From Deltaproteobacteria bacterium (GTDB lineage: Bacteria; Desulfobacterota; Binatia; UBA12015): a stretch of 45,375 nt of DNA. The position numbers and the translations under genes were made by a program. Shown piece by piece: positions 14,705 through 22,761 of this stretch. Each line of letters begins with the position of its first letter. Positions within the stretch are counted from its first letter, which is position 1. The notes beneath the pieces were generated by a model. The model made no database searches. It was not told where the DNA came from and saw only the letters and a list, made by a program, of their open reading frames with translations. Where the stretch lies: the NCBI GenBank assembly GCA_016874795.1, contig VGTG01000032.1, positions 1 to 45,375 on the forward strand, written 5' to 3'.

Positions 14705-15277
14705 CTAGTCGTCGATCAGCCGCCCGAAGAGGATCTTCTCCCACACCGGCTGCACCTCCGCCGCCGGCTTGCCCGTGAGCTGCTCGAGCTGCTCGTCGGA
14801 GAGAAGCGCCCGCACCATCACGCCGCCGACGAAGCAGAGGAGGCGGAGCTGACGGTCAAGCGTCATGTCGCCCATGCGCGAGGCCGCTTCGCTCAGGACC
14901 GCCTGGACGGGGTGCAAGAGCTCCCGGTTCGAGTAGCCGCGCTGCTCGGGATCGTGCGCCGACTGCAGGTCGAGCCAGATCTGCAGGAGCTTCGGGTTCA
15001 GGATCGAGAAGTTCGCATAGTGTTCGAGGACCGCGCGCGGCCCCTCGTGCTCGAGCTTTTCGCGCGCTTCGACGACGTACGCCTGCGCGAGGCGCCGGCC
15101 GCACTCCCGATAGAGAGCGTCCTTCGAGCCGAAGTAGTAGTTGATGCTGCCGACCGTCACGCCCGCCTGAGCCGCGATGTCGCGCACGCTGGCGCCCTCG
15201 AAGCCGTGCTCCGCGAAGAGCTCGGTCGCCGCCTCGTGGATGCGCGTAGCGGGATCTTTCCTCGCGGCGCCCCTCAC
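14705..15277 (-). CDS. TetR/AcrR family transcriptional regulator
   Basis: The 190-aa product has the TetR helix-turn-helix (RIHEAATELFAEHGFEGASV, then RDIAAQAGVTVGSINYYF) and a C-terminal ligand domain of about 130 aa (YANFSILNPKLLQIWLDLQS ... LLCFVGGVMVRALLSDEQL). It represses its targets until a ligand binds. The GTG start at 15277 overlaps the stop of the VOC gene (GTGA), so it is the last gene of the GPx-kinase-VOC-TetR run. It may control that operon or the FadL-like gene whose remnant follows. Longer upstream frames overlap the VOC gene and are not used. Confidence 0.9.
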   Translation of the reverse strand: MRGAARKDPATRIHEAATELFAEHGFEGASVRDIAAQAGVTVGSINYYFGSKDALYRECGRRLAQAYVVEAREKLEHEGPRAVLEHYANFSILNPKLLQIWLDLQSAHDPEQRGYSNRELLHPVQAVLSEAASRMGDMTLDRQLRLLCFVGGVMVRALLSDEQLEQLTGKPAAEVQPVWEKILFGRLIDD

Positions 15278-15678
15278 GGCGTGACCGTCAAGAGCTCGAG
15301 CAAGTTTCCGTCGGGATCGCGAAAGTAGAGCGACTCGCCCCAGCGTCCGTTGCTCGCCGGTCGCGGCTCCGGTCCGAGCTCGATCGCGACCCCGTGGCTT
15401 TCGAGGCGCTGGCGCGCGTCGCCGATCGATCCCGTCCATCGGAAGCAGAGGTCCTGCGATCCCGGCAGCGGCGTGGTCGCGTGCGGCGAAGCGGGCGCCG
15501 CGGCGGGATGCACGTTGATCCGGCTCTGTCCCACCTGCAGTGAGAACACGGGCAGCTTCCCCTCGCGCCAGAGGTCGAGGTACAGCACCTCCGCGCCGAG
15601 CACGTCCGCGTAGAACGACGCCGTCCGCTCTGGATCCGAAACGGTGATCGCGACGTGATCGAGCCCCTCGATCGGCAT
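15274..15678 (-). CDS. VOC (glyoxalase/bleomycin-resistance) family protein
   Basis: The 134-aa product is a single VOC module: GLDHVAITVSDPERTASFYA at the start (metal-site His), SRINVHPAAA and LCFRWTGSI in the middle, and ESLYFRDPDGNLLELLTV at the end with the conserved metal-binding glutamate. VOC enzymes are metal-dependent lyases, dioxygenases or resistance proteins; the substrate cannot be read. The start at 15678 is chosen as the methionine immediately before the first strand. It lies 10 bases after the kinase-like gene and is coupled to TetR. Confidence 0.9.
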   Translation of the reverse strand: MPIEGLDHVAITVSDPERTASFYADVLGAEVLYLDLWREGKLPVFSLQVGQSRINVHPAAAPASPHATTPLPGSQDLCFRWTGSIGDARQRLESHGVAIELGPEPRPASNGRWGESLYFRDPDGNLLELLTVTP

Positions 15679-15688
15679 GGCGACGCCG

Positions 15689-16363
15689 TCAGCTCGGGAA
15701 ACGCCGGCGGAACGCGGCCTCCACCAGGTCGACGGCACCGTCGATCGTCAGCGTCGTCGTGTTCACCGCGAGGTCGTACATCCCCGGGTCGACGTGCTCG
15801 ACGGAGAAGTTGTGCTTCCAGAACTCGCGACGCCCTTCGTCTTCGCGGCGAAGTCGCTCGGTCGCCTCGTCCGCCCGGACCGCGCGGATCTTCGCGAAGC
15901 GATCCCGGCGCGCCTCGAACGGCGACACGACCATGACGCGGAGCGTGCTCTCGGCGGGCAGGATCGACGCGCTTCCGCGTCCGATGATCACCGTCTGGCC
16001 GCGCATGCCGAGCGTCGTCACGATCCGGACTGTCTCGCGCAGGTAGTCGGTCTCGTTGAAGCGACGGTGCCGGAAACCGTCGAGCACGTGGCGGTCGATC
16101 GCGGTCTCGACGTGCTCGTCGAGTCCCGCGACGAGATCCTTCCCGATTCCTTCGCTCTTCGCGATCTCGTCGACGATCTCGCGGCCGAACACACCGTAGT
16201 CGAGACGGATGGCGAGCTTCTGCGCGAGCTCCGTCGCACCGGAGTACGGGAGGCGAGAAACCGCGACGCACGGCTTCGCCGGGCGCTTCGCGGCGCCCTG
16301 GTTGACGCGCTCCCAGCGGCGCGCCTGCTCTTCGACGATCTGATTGACGCTGTGACTTGCCAT
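15689..16363 (-). CDS. Cytidylate kinase-like family protein
   Basis: The 224-aa product matches the cytidylate kinase-like family: a P-loop region KPCVAVSRLPYSGATELAQK, LDYGVFGREIVDEIAKSEG, GQTVIIGRGSASIL, LRVMVVSPFEARRDRFAKI, and HVDPGMYDLAVNTTTLTIDG. Such proteins resemble CMP kinase but usually have an altered nucleotide-binding loop and an unknown substrate; several are fused to or neighbour stress and transport genes. It starts 2 bases after the glutathione peroxidase stop and precedes VOC by 10 bases. Confidence 0.88.
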   Translation of the reverse strand: MASHSVNQIVEEQARRWERVNQGAAKRPAKPCVAVSRLPYSGATELAQKLAIRLDYGVFGREIVDEIAKSEGIGKDLVAGLDEHVETAIDRHVLDGFRHRRFNETDYLRETVRIVTTLGMRGQTVIIGRGSASILPAESTLRVMVVSPFEARRDRFAKIRAVRADEATERLRREDEGRREFWKHNFSVEHVDPGMYDLAVNTTTLTIDGAVDLVEAAFRRRFPS

Positions 16364-16365
16364 TT

Positions 16366-16854
16366 CTACGCGAGCTCCCGCTCGATCGCGGCGACGAGCG
16401 CCGGAGCCTCCGGGGTCACGGTCGGGTCGAAGCGCCCCACGACCTGGCCCTTCCGCCCGATCAAGAATTTTCCGAAGTTCCACTTCACGTCACCCGACCC
16501 CTCGGGCGCGGTGTCCTGGGTCGTGAGCCACTCGTACAGCGGAGCCCGCTGCGCCCCGTTGACGTCGATCTTCGCGTACAGCGGGAAGCTCACGCCGAAA
16601 CGCGTCTCGCAGAAGCCCTTGATCTCCTGCTCGGTGCCCGGCTCCTGGCCGGCGAACTGGTTGCAGGGAAAGCCGAGGACCGAGAGCCCGCGGTCCGCAT
16701 ACTTCTCGTGCAGCTTTTGAAGCCCTTCGTACTGGGGAGTGAGACCGCAGGCCGAGGCGACGTTCACCACCAGCACGACGCGGTCGCGGTGCGCGGCGAG
16801 CGACTGATCGGCGCCGTCGATCGTCTTCATCGTGAAATCGTAGAGGGTCGACAT
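16366..16854 (-). CDS. Glutathione/thioredoxin peroxidase (Cys type)
   Basis: The 162-aa product has all GPx landmarks: VVLVVNVASACGLTPQYEGL with the peroxidatic cysteine in place of selenocysteine, LGFPCNQFAGQEPGTEQEI with the resolving cysteine and the glutamine of the active site, and VKWNFGKFLIGRKG with the W-N-F tryptophan. It reduces hydroperoxides, probably using thioredoxin as in most bacterial Cys-GPx. ATG 16854 is the natural first residue. First gene of a four-gene run (GPx, kinase-like, VOC, TetR). Confidence 0.95.
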   Translation of the reverse strand: MSTLYDFTMKTIDGADQSLAAHRDRVVLVVNVASACGLTPQYEGLQKLHEKYADRGLSVLGFPCNQFAGQEPGTEQEIKGFCETRFGVSFPLYAKIDVNGAQRAPLYEWLTTQDTAPEGSGDVKWNFGKFLIGRKGQVVGRFDPTVTPEAPALVAAIERELA

Positions 16855-16917
16855 GGCGCCTTTTCTAGCGCAGGTCGGAAGCCAGGGCGAGCGCGGCGGG
16901 GAATCCGGGCGAGGCGC

Positions 16918-17061
16918 CTACTTCACCTTGAACGACTTGCGCTGCTCGGCGGACGACGCCCAGTAGGCGTCCCGCACCGTGAGCTGCGCTTGGTAGATCC
17001 CCGGAGGATAGACCCTCTCGTCAAAGACGGTCGCGGGATCGACGGCACCCCATGTCCGACT
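16918..17061 (-). pseudogene. Stranded C-terminal tail of the beta-helix protein
   Basis: Directly after the TGA at 17062-17064 the same frame continues for 47 codons to a TAG at 16918-16920. It reads as a normal end of a PKD/Ig-like domain (WGAVDPATVFDERVYPPGIY, then QAQLTVRDAYWASSAEQRKS, FKVK). The upstream gene stops in mid-domain (AYTMTVVDRLSRTVV). The simplest reading is a nonsense mutation that separated the last strands from the protein. Confidence 0.55.
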
Positions 17062-18444
17062 TCACACGACGGTACGGCTCAAACGATCGACGACCGTCAT
17101 CGTGTAGGCGACGAGGAGACCTTCTCCGGTCGACCCCTCCGCCGACAGACGAGCCGTCGTCGGCTGCCCGGGCTTCACCTCCACGCTCCGCGCGATGCGC
17201 GCCTTCGGCGGAACGCTCCGCTCCGGACACGGGCCCTCCTGCCACCCGACGACGTCCCGGTCGGCCGGCGTGACGGTTCCGTCGTGATCGACATCCGCGC
17301 CCGGGTTCCAAGTCGCGTCGCCGGGTACGGAGCCGAGCGCCGCCTCGACCGGCGCGAGATCCGCCGGTCCGACGGTGCGGTCCCCGTCGACGTCGGCGTT
17401 GCAGCCCGGGAAGAGCACCGTCGCCGCCTTCGAGAGCTTGCCGCCGTACACCGGACGGTCGAGCGTCACCGTCTTCGTCGTCTCGAACGCCTTCTCGCAG
17501 CTCGCAAACCACGGACGGTCGACGAACGTCCCCGACGAGCGGTTGTCGAAGCACGTTCCGGACGGATTCGTGAAGCGCGAGAGCGTGATCGCGTTGTCGA
17601 GCGATCCGTTCGCGATCCGGAGCGTCCCTTCGAACTCCTCGAAGAGGAACGTGTTGTCGCGATTGTCGTCCTCGAGCCACTGCAGCGGCGAGCCGAGCCA
17701 GCGGTTGTAGGAGAAGTCGTTCCAGGACGCGGAGCGCATCTCGAGCCCCTGCGAGCCACCCGTCGCGACGTTGCCGCGGATCTCCGAGTCCTCGACGGAG
17801 ATCAGATACATCTGCTCGAACCCGTTGTGCGCGAGCCGGTTTTCGAAGATCTGCACATCCTCGGAGTGCGAGACGTGCAGGCCCTCGTTGCCGTTGTCGT
17901 CGATCTCGTTCCGTAGGACGAGGATCTCGCTCGAATCGGCGACGTCGATGCCGTATCCCGTGCCGTTCTCGTCCGGATCCTTCCAGCCGTTCTCGTGGGC
18001 ACGGTTGTCCTCGAGCGTGACGCGCGTGGAGTCGGTGACGTAGATCCCCCACCAGAAACCCGTCACCTCGCAGTTGCGCACCGTGACCTGGTCCACGGGT
18101 CGCGTCGCGGAGCCGACCCGGATACCGAACTCCTCCTTCCGTCGATCGGCGGGTCCACGGATCGCGAAGCCGGCGCAGTCGAGGACGACGTCGGAATCGA
18201 CGCGGAGGCCGACGAGCTCGTCGACGTCCTCGGGCCACGCGCACGGGCCGATGTCCGCGGTGAGCGTCGTGTCCACGATCACGCGATCACCGCACTGGCA
18301 CGGGATCGCTCCGCCGCAATCGGCGGCCCGCACCGTGGCAGCGAGCGCGAGCGAGGCGACGACGGCGACGGCGACCGACGCCGCGAGGAGAGGGAGGCTG
18401 GCTGGGCGGGAGCGGCTCCGCATGGCGCTTCGATTGAGACGCAT
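17062..18444 (-). CDS. Secreted right-handed beta-helix protein with dockerin-type repeats
   Basis: The product is about 460 aa. A signal peptide (LLAASVAVAVVASLALAATV) is followed by a mature start ADCGGAIPCQCGDRV, then NosD-like parallel beta-helix coils (GYGIDVADSSEILVLRNEID, EGLHVSHSEDVQIFENRLAH, and more). Around residues 345-400 are two Ca-binding dockerin-type loops (DVDGDRTVGPADL and DVDHDGTVTPADR), then the start of a PKD/Ig-like domain. It is exported and probably binds or cleaves surface polysaccharide; no catalytic residues are evident. The start may be ATG 18444 or 18423. The stop falls inside the last domain (see the tail at 16918-17061). Confidence 0.85.
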   Translation of the reverse strand: MRLNRSAMRSRSRPASLPLLAASVAVAVVASLALAATVRAADCGGAIPCQCGDRVIVDTTLTADIGPCAWPEDVDELVGLRVDSDVVLDCAGFAIRGPADRRKEEFGIRVGSATRPVDQVTVRNCEVTGFWWGIYVTDSTRVTLEDNRAHENGWKDPDENGTGYGIDVADSSEILVLRNEIDDNGNEGLHVSHSEDVQIFENRLAHNGFEQMYLISVEDSEIRGNVATGGSQGLEMRSASWNDFSYNRWLGSPLQWLEDDNRDNTFLFEEFEGTLRIANGSLDNAITLSRFTNPSGTCFDNRSSGTFVDRPWFASCEKAFETTKTVTLDRPVYGGKLSKAATVLFPGCNADVDGDRTVGPADLAPVEAALGSVPGDATWNPGADVDHDGTVTPADRDVVGWQEGPCPERSVPPKARIARSVEVKPGQPTTARLSAEGSTGEGLLVAYTMTVVDRLSRTVV

Positions 18445-18471
18445 CGCGCATCGGGCGTGAGCGCGCAAGCC

Positions 18472-19215
18472 TCAATCGCGACAGAGGCCGAGAGCACGGA
18501 GCTGCTGCTCCACGAGCGGCGCCCAGCCGCGGTTCGCGAGCGGGCTCGCGGGGCTCGGATGGAGCACCTCGGCGATCCGCGGTCCACCCTCCCCGAACGT
18601 CGCGCGCGCACGACCGGCGGCGAACCCACCGATGCCGACGACCCACTCCGGCTCGAGGCAGGAGACGACCGCGCGCAGGTGGCGGTCGCACGCCGCGAAA
18701 AGCGCCTCCCGCTCGGCGGACGGCAGCTTGTCCGGCGTGCGATTCCGGCCGCTCTCCTCGAGGAACAGCAGCGGACAGTAGTTCGCGACGTAGTGCGCCG
18801 CGAAGAACCGCTCCGGAGTGCCGAAGCGCTCCGCGATCGTGCCCCAGAGGCGCGCGCCGCTGACCTCGCTCCGCGTGCAGGCGAACCCCTGCACCGGACG
18901 CCGCGGATGCTCGCCCTCCGGCCGGCCGATGCGCGTCTCGATGCCGAGCCAGTCGCGGACGAGCCCGACCTCGCCGAAAGGCACGCCCGTCTGCGCCATT
19001 CCGAACGGTCCCGGGTTCATCCCGAGGAAGACGACCCGCTTGCGGGTGCCCGCGTAGCGCCGGACGTACGCACGGTGCGCTTCCGCCGCATACCCGAGCG
19101 GGTCGTAGACGTGCGTCACCGGCGCCGCGAAGCGAAGCGGCAACAGGTCGCGATGGAGACGGCGCGCCGCCGCCCAGACGCGCGCGGCGCGATCTCCGCC
19201 GGCGGCGCCCGCCAC
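18472..19215 (-). CDS. SMUG1-type uracil-DNA glycosylase
   Basis: The 247-aa product contains GMNPGPFGMAQTGVPFGEV at residues 65-83, nearly identical to the active-site motif 1 of SMUG1 (UDG family 3), and HPSPASPLANRGW near residue 219, the SMUG1 motif 2 with its catalytic histidine and DNA-intercalating loop. It removes uracil and oxidised pyrimidines such as 5-hydroxymethyluracil from DNA. The GTG start at 19215 lies 1 base after the bisphosphate nucleotidase stop, so the two are co-transcribed. Family-3 enzymes are uncommon in bacteria but known there. Confidence 0.95.
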   Translation of the reverse strand: MAGAAGGDRAARVWAAARRLHRDLLPLRFAAPVTHVYDPLGYAAEAHRAYVRRYAGTRKRVVFLGMNPGPFGMAQTGVPFGEVGLVRDWLGIETRIGRPEGEHPRRPVQGFACTRSEVSGARLWGTIAERFGTPERFFAAHYVANYCPLLFLEESGRNRTPDKLPSAEREALFAACDRHLRAVVSCLEPEWVVGIGGFAAGRARATFGEGGPRIAEVLHPSPASPLANRGWAPLVEQQLRALGLCRD

Positions 19216-19216
19216 G

Positions 19217-20197
19217 TTAGCGGCCGAGCGCCTCGCGGACCGCTTCGATCACCGCGTCGTGGATCGCGCCGCTCGTCGCGACGACGCCGGCGTTCCGAGC
19301 GAGCGTGCGCCCATGTGTGAAGTCGAGCGGCGCTCCGTCGACGTCGGTCACGCGTCCGCCGGCGGCCTCGACGACCAGCTTTCCCGCCGCGTGATCCCAG
19401 ATCTTCTCGCGGTAGTCCTTCCGCGTCGGCAAGCGGAGATAGATCGAAGCGTCGCCGCGCGCGACCGCGGCATACTTGCACTGCGAGTCGATGCGATACG
19501 GCTCCGAGCGAATGCCGAGCTGGCGCGCGATCTGCTGCGACTGGTCCTGATCGGAGTGCCCCGACTCGACCGATTCGCAGAAGCGCGCTTCGGCGAGCGT
19601 CGCGGGCGGCGCGACGCGGACGTCGACGCCCGGCGCCTTCTCGTCCCAGAGCGAGAACGCCTTCACGCCGCCGCCGTGCTGCGCGACGAAGAGGCCGCCC
19701 GTCCCGCCCGCATACGGCAGGTTCGGACAGCCGAGGACGCCGAGGACGACTTCGCCGCGCTCGATCAGCGCGAGCGCGACCGCGTACTGCTCGCCGCGCA
19801 GGAAACCCGTCGTGCCGTCGATCGGATCGAGCGTCCAGTAGCGCTCGCCGTCGGCCGAGGCGCCTCCCAGGTCGATCCAGTCGAGGACGCGCGCTTCCGT
19901 CACGTCCTTCCCGAGCTCGACGGCGACCCGCTCGACGACGCGACGTCGCACGTCGACCTGCTCGCCGCGAAGCTCCGCCGCGTCCTCCTCGCCAACGATG
20001 CGGTCCTTCGGCAGTGCGCGCTCGAGGTGCGCACAGACGACCGCTTGCGAAGCATAGTCCGCGACGGTGACCGGGCTCTTGTCCTTCTTCTCGTACGAGT
20101 CCGCCTGGACCAGCTCGCGCTGCACTGCGGCACAAACGCGCGCGGCCGCGCGAACGGCGTGCGACGCGGCGCGCAGCTCCTCTCCTCGTTCCGTCAA
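19217..20197 (-). CDS. 3'(2'),5'-bisphosphate nucleotidase (inositol monophosphatase superfamily)
   Basis: The 326-aa product has the Li-sensitive phosphatase motifs: KDKSPVTVADYASQAVV, IVGEEDA (metal Glu), TLDPIDGTTGFLRG, and IWDHAAGKLVVEAAGG. The layout and length fit the HAL2/CysQ-like branch, which removes the 3' phosphate of PAP formed in sulfate assimilation and sulfation. The TTG start at 20197 is chosen because AAGGAGG lies 5 bases upstream. It is divergent from adenosine kinase (64-base gap), fitting since its product AMP feeds the same nucleotide pool. Confidence 0.92.
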   Translation of the reverse strand: MTERGEELRAASHAVRAAARVCAAVQRELVQADSYEKKDKSPVTVADYASQAVVCAHLERALPKDRIVGEEDAAELRGEQVDVRRRVVERVAVELGKDVTEARVLDWIDLGGASADGERYWTLDPIDGTTGFLRGEQYAVALALIERGEVVLGVLGCPNLPYAGGTGGLFVAQHGGGVKAFSLWDEKAPGVDVRVAPPATLAEARFCESVESGHSDQDQSQQIARQLGIRSEPYRIDSQCKYAAVARGDASIYLRLPTRKDYREKIWDHAAGKLVVEAAGGRVTDVDGAPLDFTHGRTLARNAGVVATSGAIHDAVIEAVREALGR

Positions 20198-20207
20198 CGG
20201 CGCCTCC

Positions 20208-20235
20208 TTGTGATTCGAGTCGACACCTCTATAAC
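20208..20235 (+). promoter_or_regulatory. Promoter for the adenosine kinase gene
   Basis: TTGTGA (20208-20213) and TATAAC (20230-20235) with a 16-base spacer resemble a sigma-70 promoter. The -10 is the clearest in this GC-rich region. It points to the kinase ATG 27 bases downstream and overlaps the leader of the divergent nucleotidase gene. Confidence 0.5.
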
Positions 20236-20261
20236 AGCCCCGGAGCGCGCCGGGAGAGCCG

Positions 20262-21260
20262 ATGTCCAACGCCACCTACGACGTCCTCGGAATCGGAAAC
20301 GCGATCGTCGACGTGCTCGCGAGCGCGGAGGACCACTTCCTCGCGCGTCACGGCCTCGCCAAGGGAGCGATGCAGCTCATCGATTCCGACGAAGCCGAGC
20401 GGCTCTACCTCGCGATGGGCGCGGGCGTCGAGGCGTCCGGCGGCTCGGCGGCCAATACGATCGCCGGCGTCGCGTCGCTCGGCGGGAAGACCGCTTTCGT
20501 CGGCAAGGTGAAGCGCGACCAGCTCGGCGAGATCTTCGCGCACGACGTGCGCGCGCTCGGCGTCCACTTCGATACTCCGATGGCCGACGACGGGCCGCCG
20601 ACGGCGCGCTGCCTGATCCTCGTCACGCCCGACGCGCAGCGGACGATGAACACCTATCTCGGCGCTTGCGTCACGCTCGGACCGTCCGACGTGAGCCCCG
20701 ATCTCGTGCGCGCCGCGAAGGTGACGTACCTCGAGGGCTACCTCTGGGATCCGCCGGCGGCGAAGGAGGCCTTCCGCGCCGCGAGCCGGATCGCGCACGA
20801 GGCGAGCCGCGAGGTCGCCTTGACGCTCTCCGACGCGTTCTGCGTCGACCGCTACCGCGCCGAGTTCCGCGATCTCGTCGCGACTTCGATCGACCTCCTC
20901 TTCGCGAACGAGAACGAGATCTGCTCCCTCTACGAGGTCGACACCTTCGACGAGGCTCTGCAGCACCTGCGCGGCGGACGCGCCCTCGCCGCCCTGACGC
21001 GCAGCGAGAAGGGCTCCGTGATCGTCTCCGGCGACGACGTGCACGTGATCGATCCCGCGCCCGCCTCGAAGCTCGTCGACACGACCGGCGCCGGCGACCA
21101 GTACGCCGCAGGCTTCCTCTACGGATACACGCACGGCTACGACCTCCCGAGCTGCGGCCGCCTCGGCGGAGTCGCCGCCGCCGAGGTCATCTCGCACTAC
21201 GGAGCGCGCCCGGCGACCTCGCTTCGCGACCTCGCCCGCGCGAACGGCTTCCCGCGTTAA
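20262..21260 (+). CDS. Adenosine kinase-like PfkB family sugar kinase
   Basis: The 332-aa product is a ribokinase-fold kinase: YDVLGIGNAIVDVLASAEDH at the N-terminus, the substrate motif GGSAANTIAGVASLGG, AFVGKVKRDQLGEIF, and the ATP/anion-hole motif LVDTTGAGDQYAAGFLYGY with the catalytic aspartate. The sequence style (NAIVDV, AMQLID, GGSAANT) is that of bacterial adenosine kinase-like PfkB proteins, which phosphorylate adenosine to AMP; substrate by homology only. GGGAGAGCC precedes ATG 20262. Malonyl-CoA decarboxylase follows after 56 bases. Confidence 0.92.
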   Translation: MSNATYDVLGIGNAIVDVLASAEDHFLARHGLAKGAMQLIDSDEAERLYLAMGAGVEASGGSAANTIAGVASLGGKTAFVGKVKRDQLGEIFAHDVRALGVHFDTPMADDGPPTARCLILVTPDAQRTMNTYLGACVTLGPSDVSPDLVRAAKVTYLEGYLWDPPAAKEAFRAASRIAHEASREVALTLSDAFCVDRYRAEFRDLVATSIDLLFANENEICSLYEVDTFDEALQHLRGGRALAALTRSEKGSVIVSGDDVHVIDPAPASKLVDTTGAGDQYAAGFLYGYTHGYDLPSCGRLGGVAAAEVISHYGARPATSLRDLARANGFPR

Positions 21261-21316
21261 CCTGCACACGCGACCCGTCCGATAGCCCGGAAGCGGCGGT
21301 GTCCGCTCGAGAGACG

Positions 21317-22663
21317 ATGCAGAGAGCTCCGGCAGGCGGCAGCGAAAACGAGAGCGCAGCGTGGTCGCGCCGCATCGTCGAGTGCCTCGAAGGCCCCGGC
21401 GGCGAGGTCTCCGCACGCATGCGCGCCGCGGCGCTCGCCGAGACGTACACGGGGCTCGACCGCGAAGCGCGGCATCGCCTCCTCGAGCTTCTCGCGGAAC
21501 GCTTCGGGCCGGCCCCGCAGAACGTCGACGCGGCGATCGACCGCTATCGCGCCTCGAACGACGACGCCTCGCGGATCACCGCGGAAGCGGCGCTTCGCGA
21601 AGCGCTGACACCGCCGCGCCGCCGGTTGCTGACCCAGTTCAACGCCGTCGAGGGAGGCGTCAAGTTTCTCGTCGACCTCCGCGCCGATCTCCAGCCGATC
21701 GCCTCGCAGAGCCCGCACCTCGCGAGCCTCGACGACGACCTGAAGGACCTTCTCGTCTCGTGGCTCGACTTCGGCTTCCTCGAGCTCGCGCGGATCACCT
21801 GGAGCTCGCCGGCGGCGCTCCTCGAGAAGCTGATCGCCTACGAAGCCGTGCACGAGATCCGCTCGTGGCAGGACCTGCACAACCGCCTCGACTCGGACCG
21901 GCGCTGCTACGCCCTCTTCCATCCTTCGATGCCGTCCGAGCCGCTCGCGTTCGTGGAGGTCGCACTCTGCGTGGGCCTCGCGCGAAGCATCCAGCCGCTC
22001 CTCGACGAGTCGGCGCCGCTCGACGACCCGCGCGAGGCGGACACCGCGATCTTCTACTCGATCACGAGCCCGCAGCGCGGCCTGCGCGGCATCAGCTTCG
22101 GGGAGTTCCTGATCAAGCGGGCCGTGGACGCTCTGCGCCGCGACCTGCCACGCCTCGAGCACTACGCGACGCTCTCTCCGGTGCCGGGGTTTCGCGTCTG
22201 GCTCGAGTCGCGTCTCGCGCGCGAGCCGGAGCACCTGCACCTCGGTGAGATCGGAAGGCCGGCCGACGCGGAGGCGGTCCGTCAGGTCGTCGCCGACCGA
22301 AGCCTCCTGTCGCGCGACGACGGGCCGCCGTCGCTCGCCGAGACGCTGAAGCGGCTCTGCGCGCTCTACTTCGCCGAGCGGCGCGGCGACGGACAGCCGC
22401 TCGACCCGGTGGCGCGCTTCCATCTCCGGAACGGCGCGCGGCTCGAGAGCATCAACTGGCGCGCCGACACCTCGCCGAAGGGCATCCGCCAGTCGCTCGG
22501 GCTGATGGTCAACTACAGCTACGACCAGAGCGAGATCGACGCGAATCACGAAGCGTACGCGAAGGAGCGCTGCCTCGCGGTTTCGAGCGGCGTGCACCGC
22601 TTGATGCAGGAGGCCGGCGCCGAGCCGCGCGGGATCCGCGCGATCGGCCGTGCCGGCGGCTGA
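21317..22663 (+). CDS. Malonyl-CoA decarboxylase
   Basis: The 448-aa product has an N-terminal helical domain with RLLTQFNAVEGGVKFLVDLR, and a C-terminal GNAT-fold catalytic domain with AIFYSITSPQRGLRGISFGE (catalytic-serine region) and ARFHLRNGARLESINWRAD followed by SLGLMVNYSYD (catalytic histidine and conserved tyrosine). It converts malonyl-CoA to acetyl-CoA and CO2, limiting fatty-acid synthesis or using malonate. The length matches bacterial MatA-type enzymes. ATG 21317 follows a weak GAGAG. No malonyl-CoA synthetase or malonate transporter is adjacent. Confidence 0.93.
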   Translation: MQRAPAGGSENESAAWSRRIVECLEGPGGEVSARMRAAALAETYTGLDREARHRLLELLAERFGPAPQNVDAAIDRYRASNDDASRITAEAALREALTPPRRRLLTQFNAVEGGVKFLVDLRADLQPIASQSPHLASLDDDLKDLLVSWLDFGFLELARITWSSPAALLEKLIAYEAVHEIRSWQDLHNRLDSDRRCYALFHPSMPSEPLAFVEVALCVGLARSIQPLLDESAPLDDPREADTAIFYSITSPQRGLRGISFGEFLIKRAVDALRRDLPRLEHYATLSPVPGFRVWLESRLAREPEHLHLGEIGRPADAEAVRQVVADRSLLSRDDGPPSLAETLKRLCALYFAERRGDGQPLDPVARFHLRNGARLESINWRADTSPKGIRQSLGLMVNYSYDQSEIDANHEAYAKERCLAVSSGVHRLMQEAGAEPRGIRAIGRAGG

Positions 22664-22761
22664 ACCGCGGCGGCGACGGTTTCTGGCCTCTCGGCACACG
22701 TGATATCCAGGGATCGAGCGAGCCTCTCGTCGTCGCGAAACGAGCCGGCTCGCTCCCGACG

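Noticed and set aside
17062-17064. In-frame TGA as selenocysteine codon
   Set aside because: The site is in an Ig-like strand, not a redox centre, and no conserved Cys position is expected there; no selenocysteine machinery is visible.
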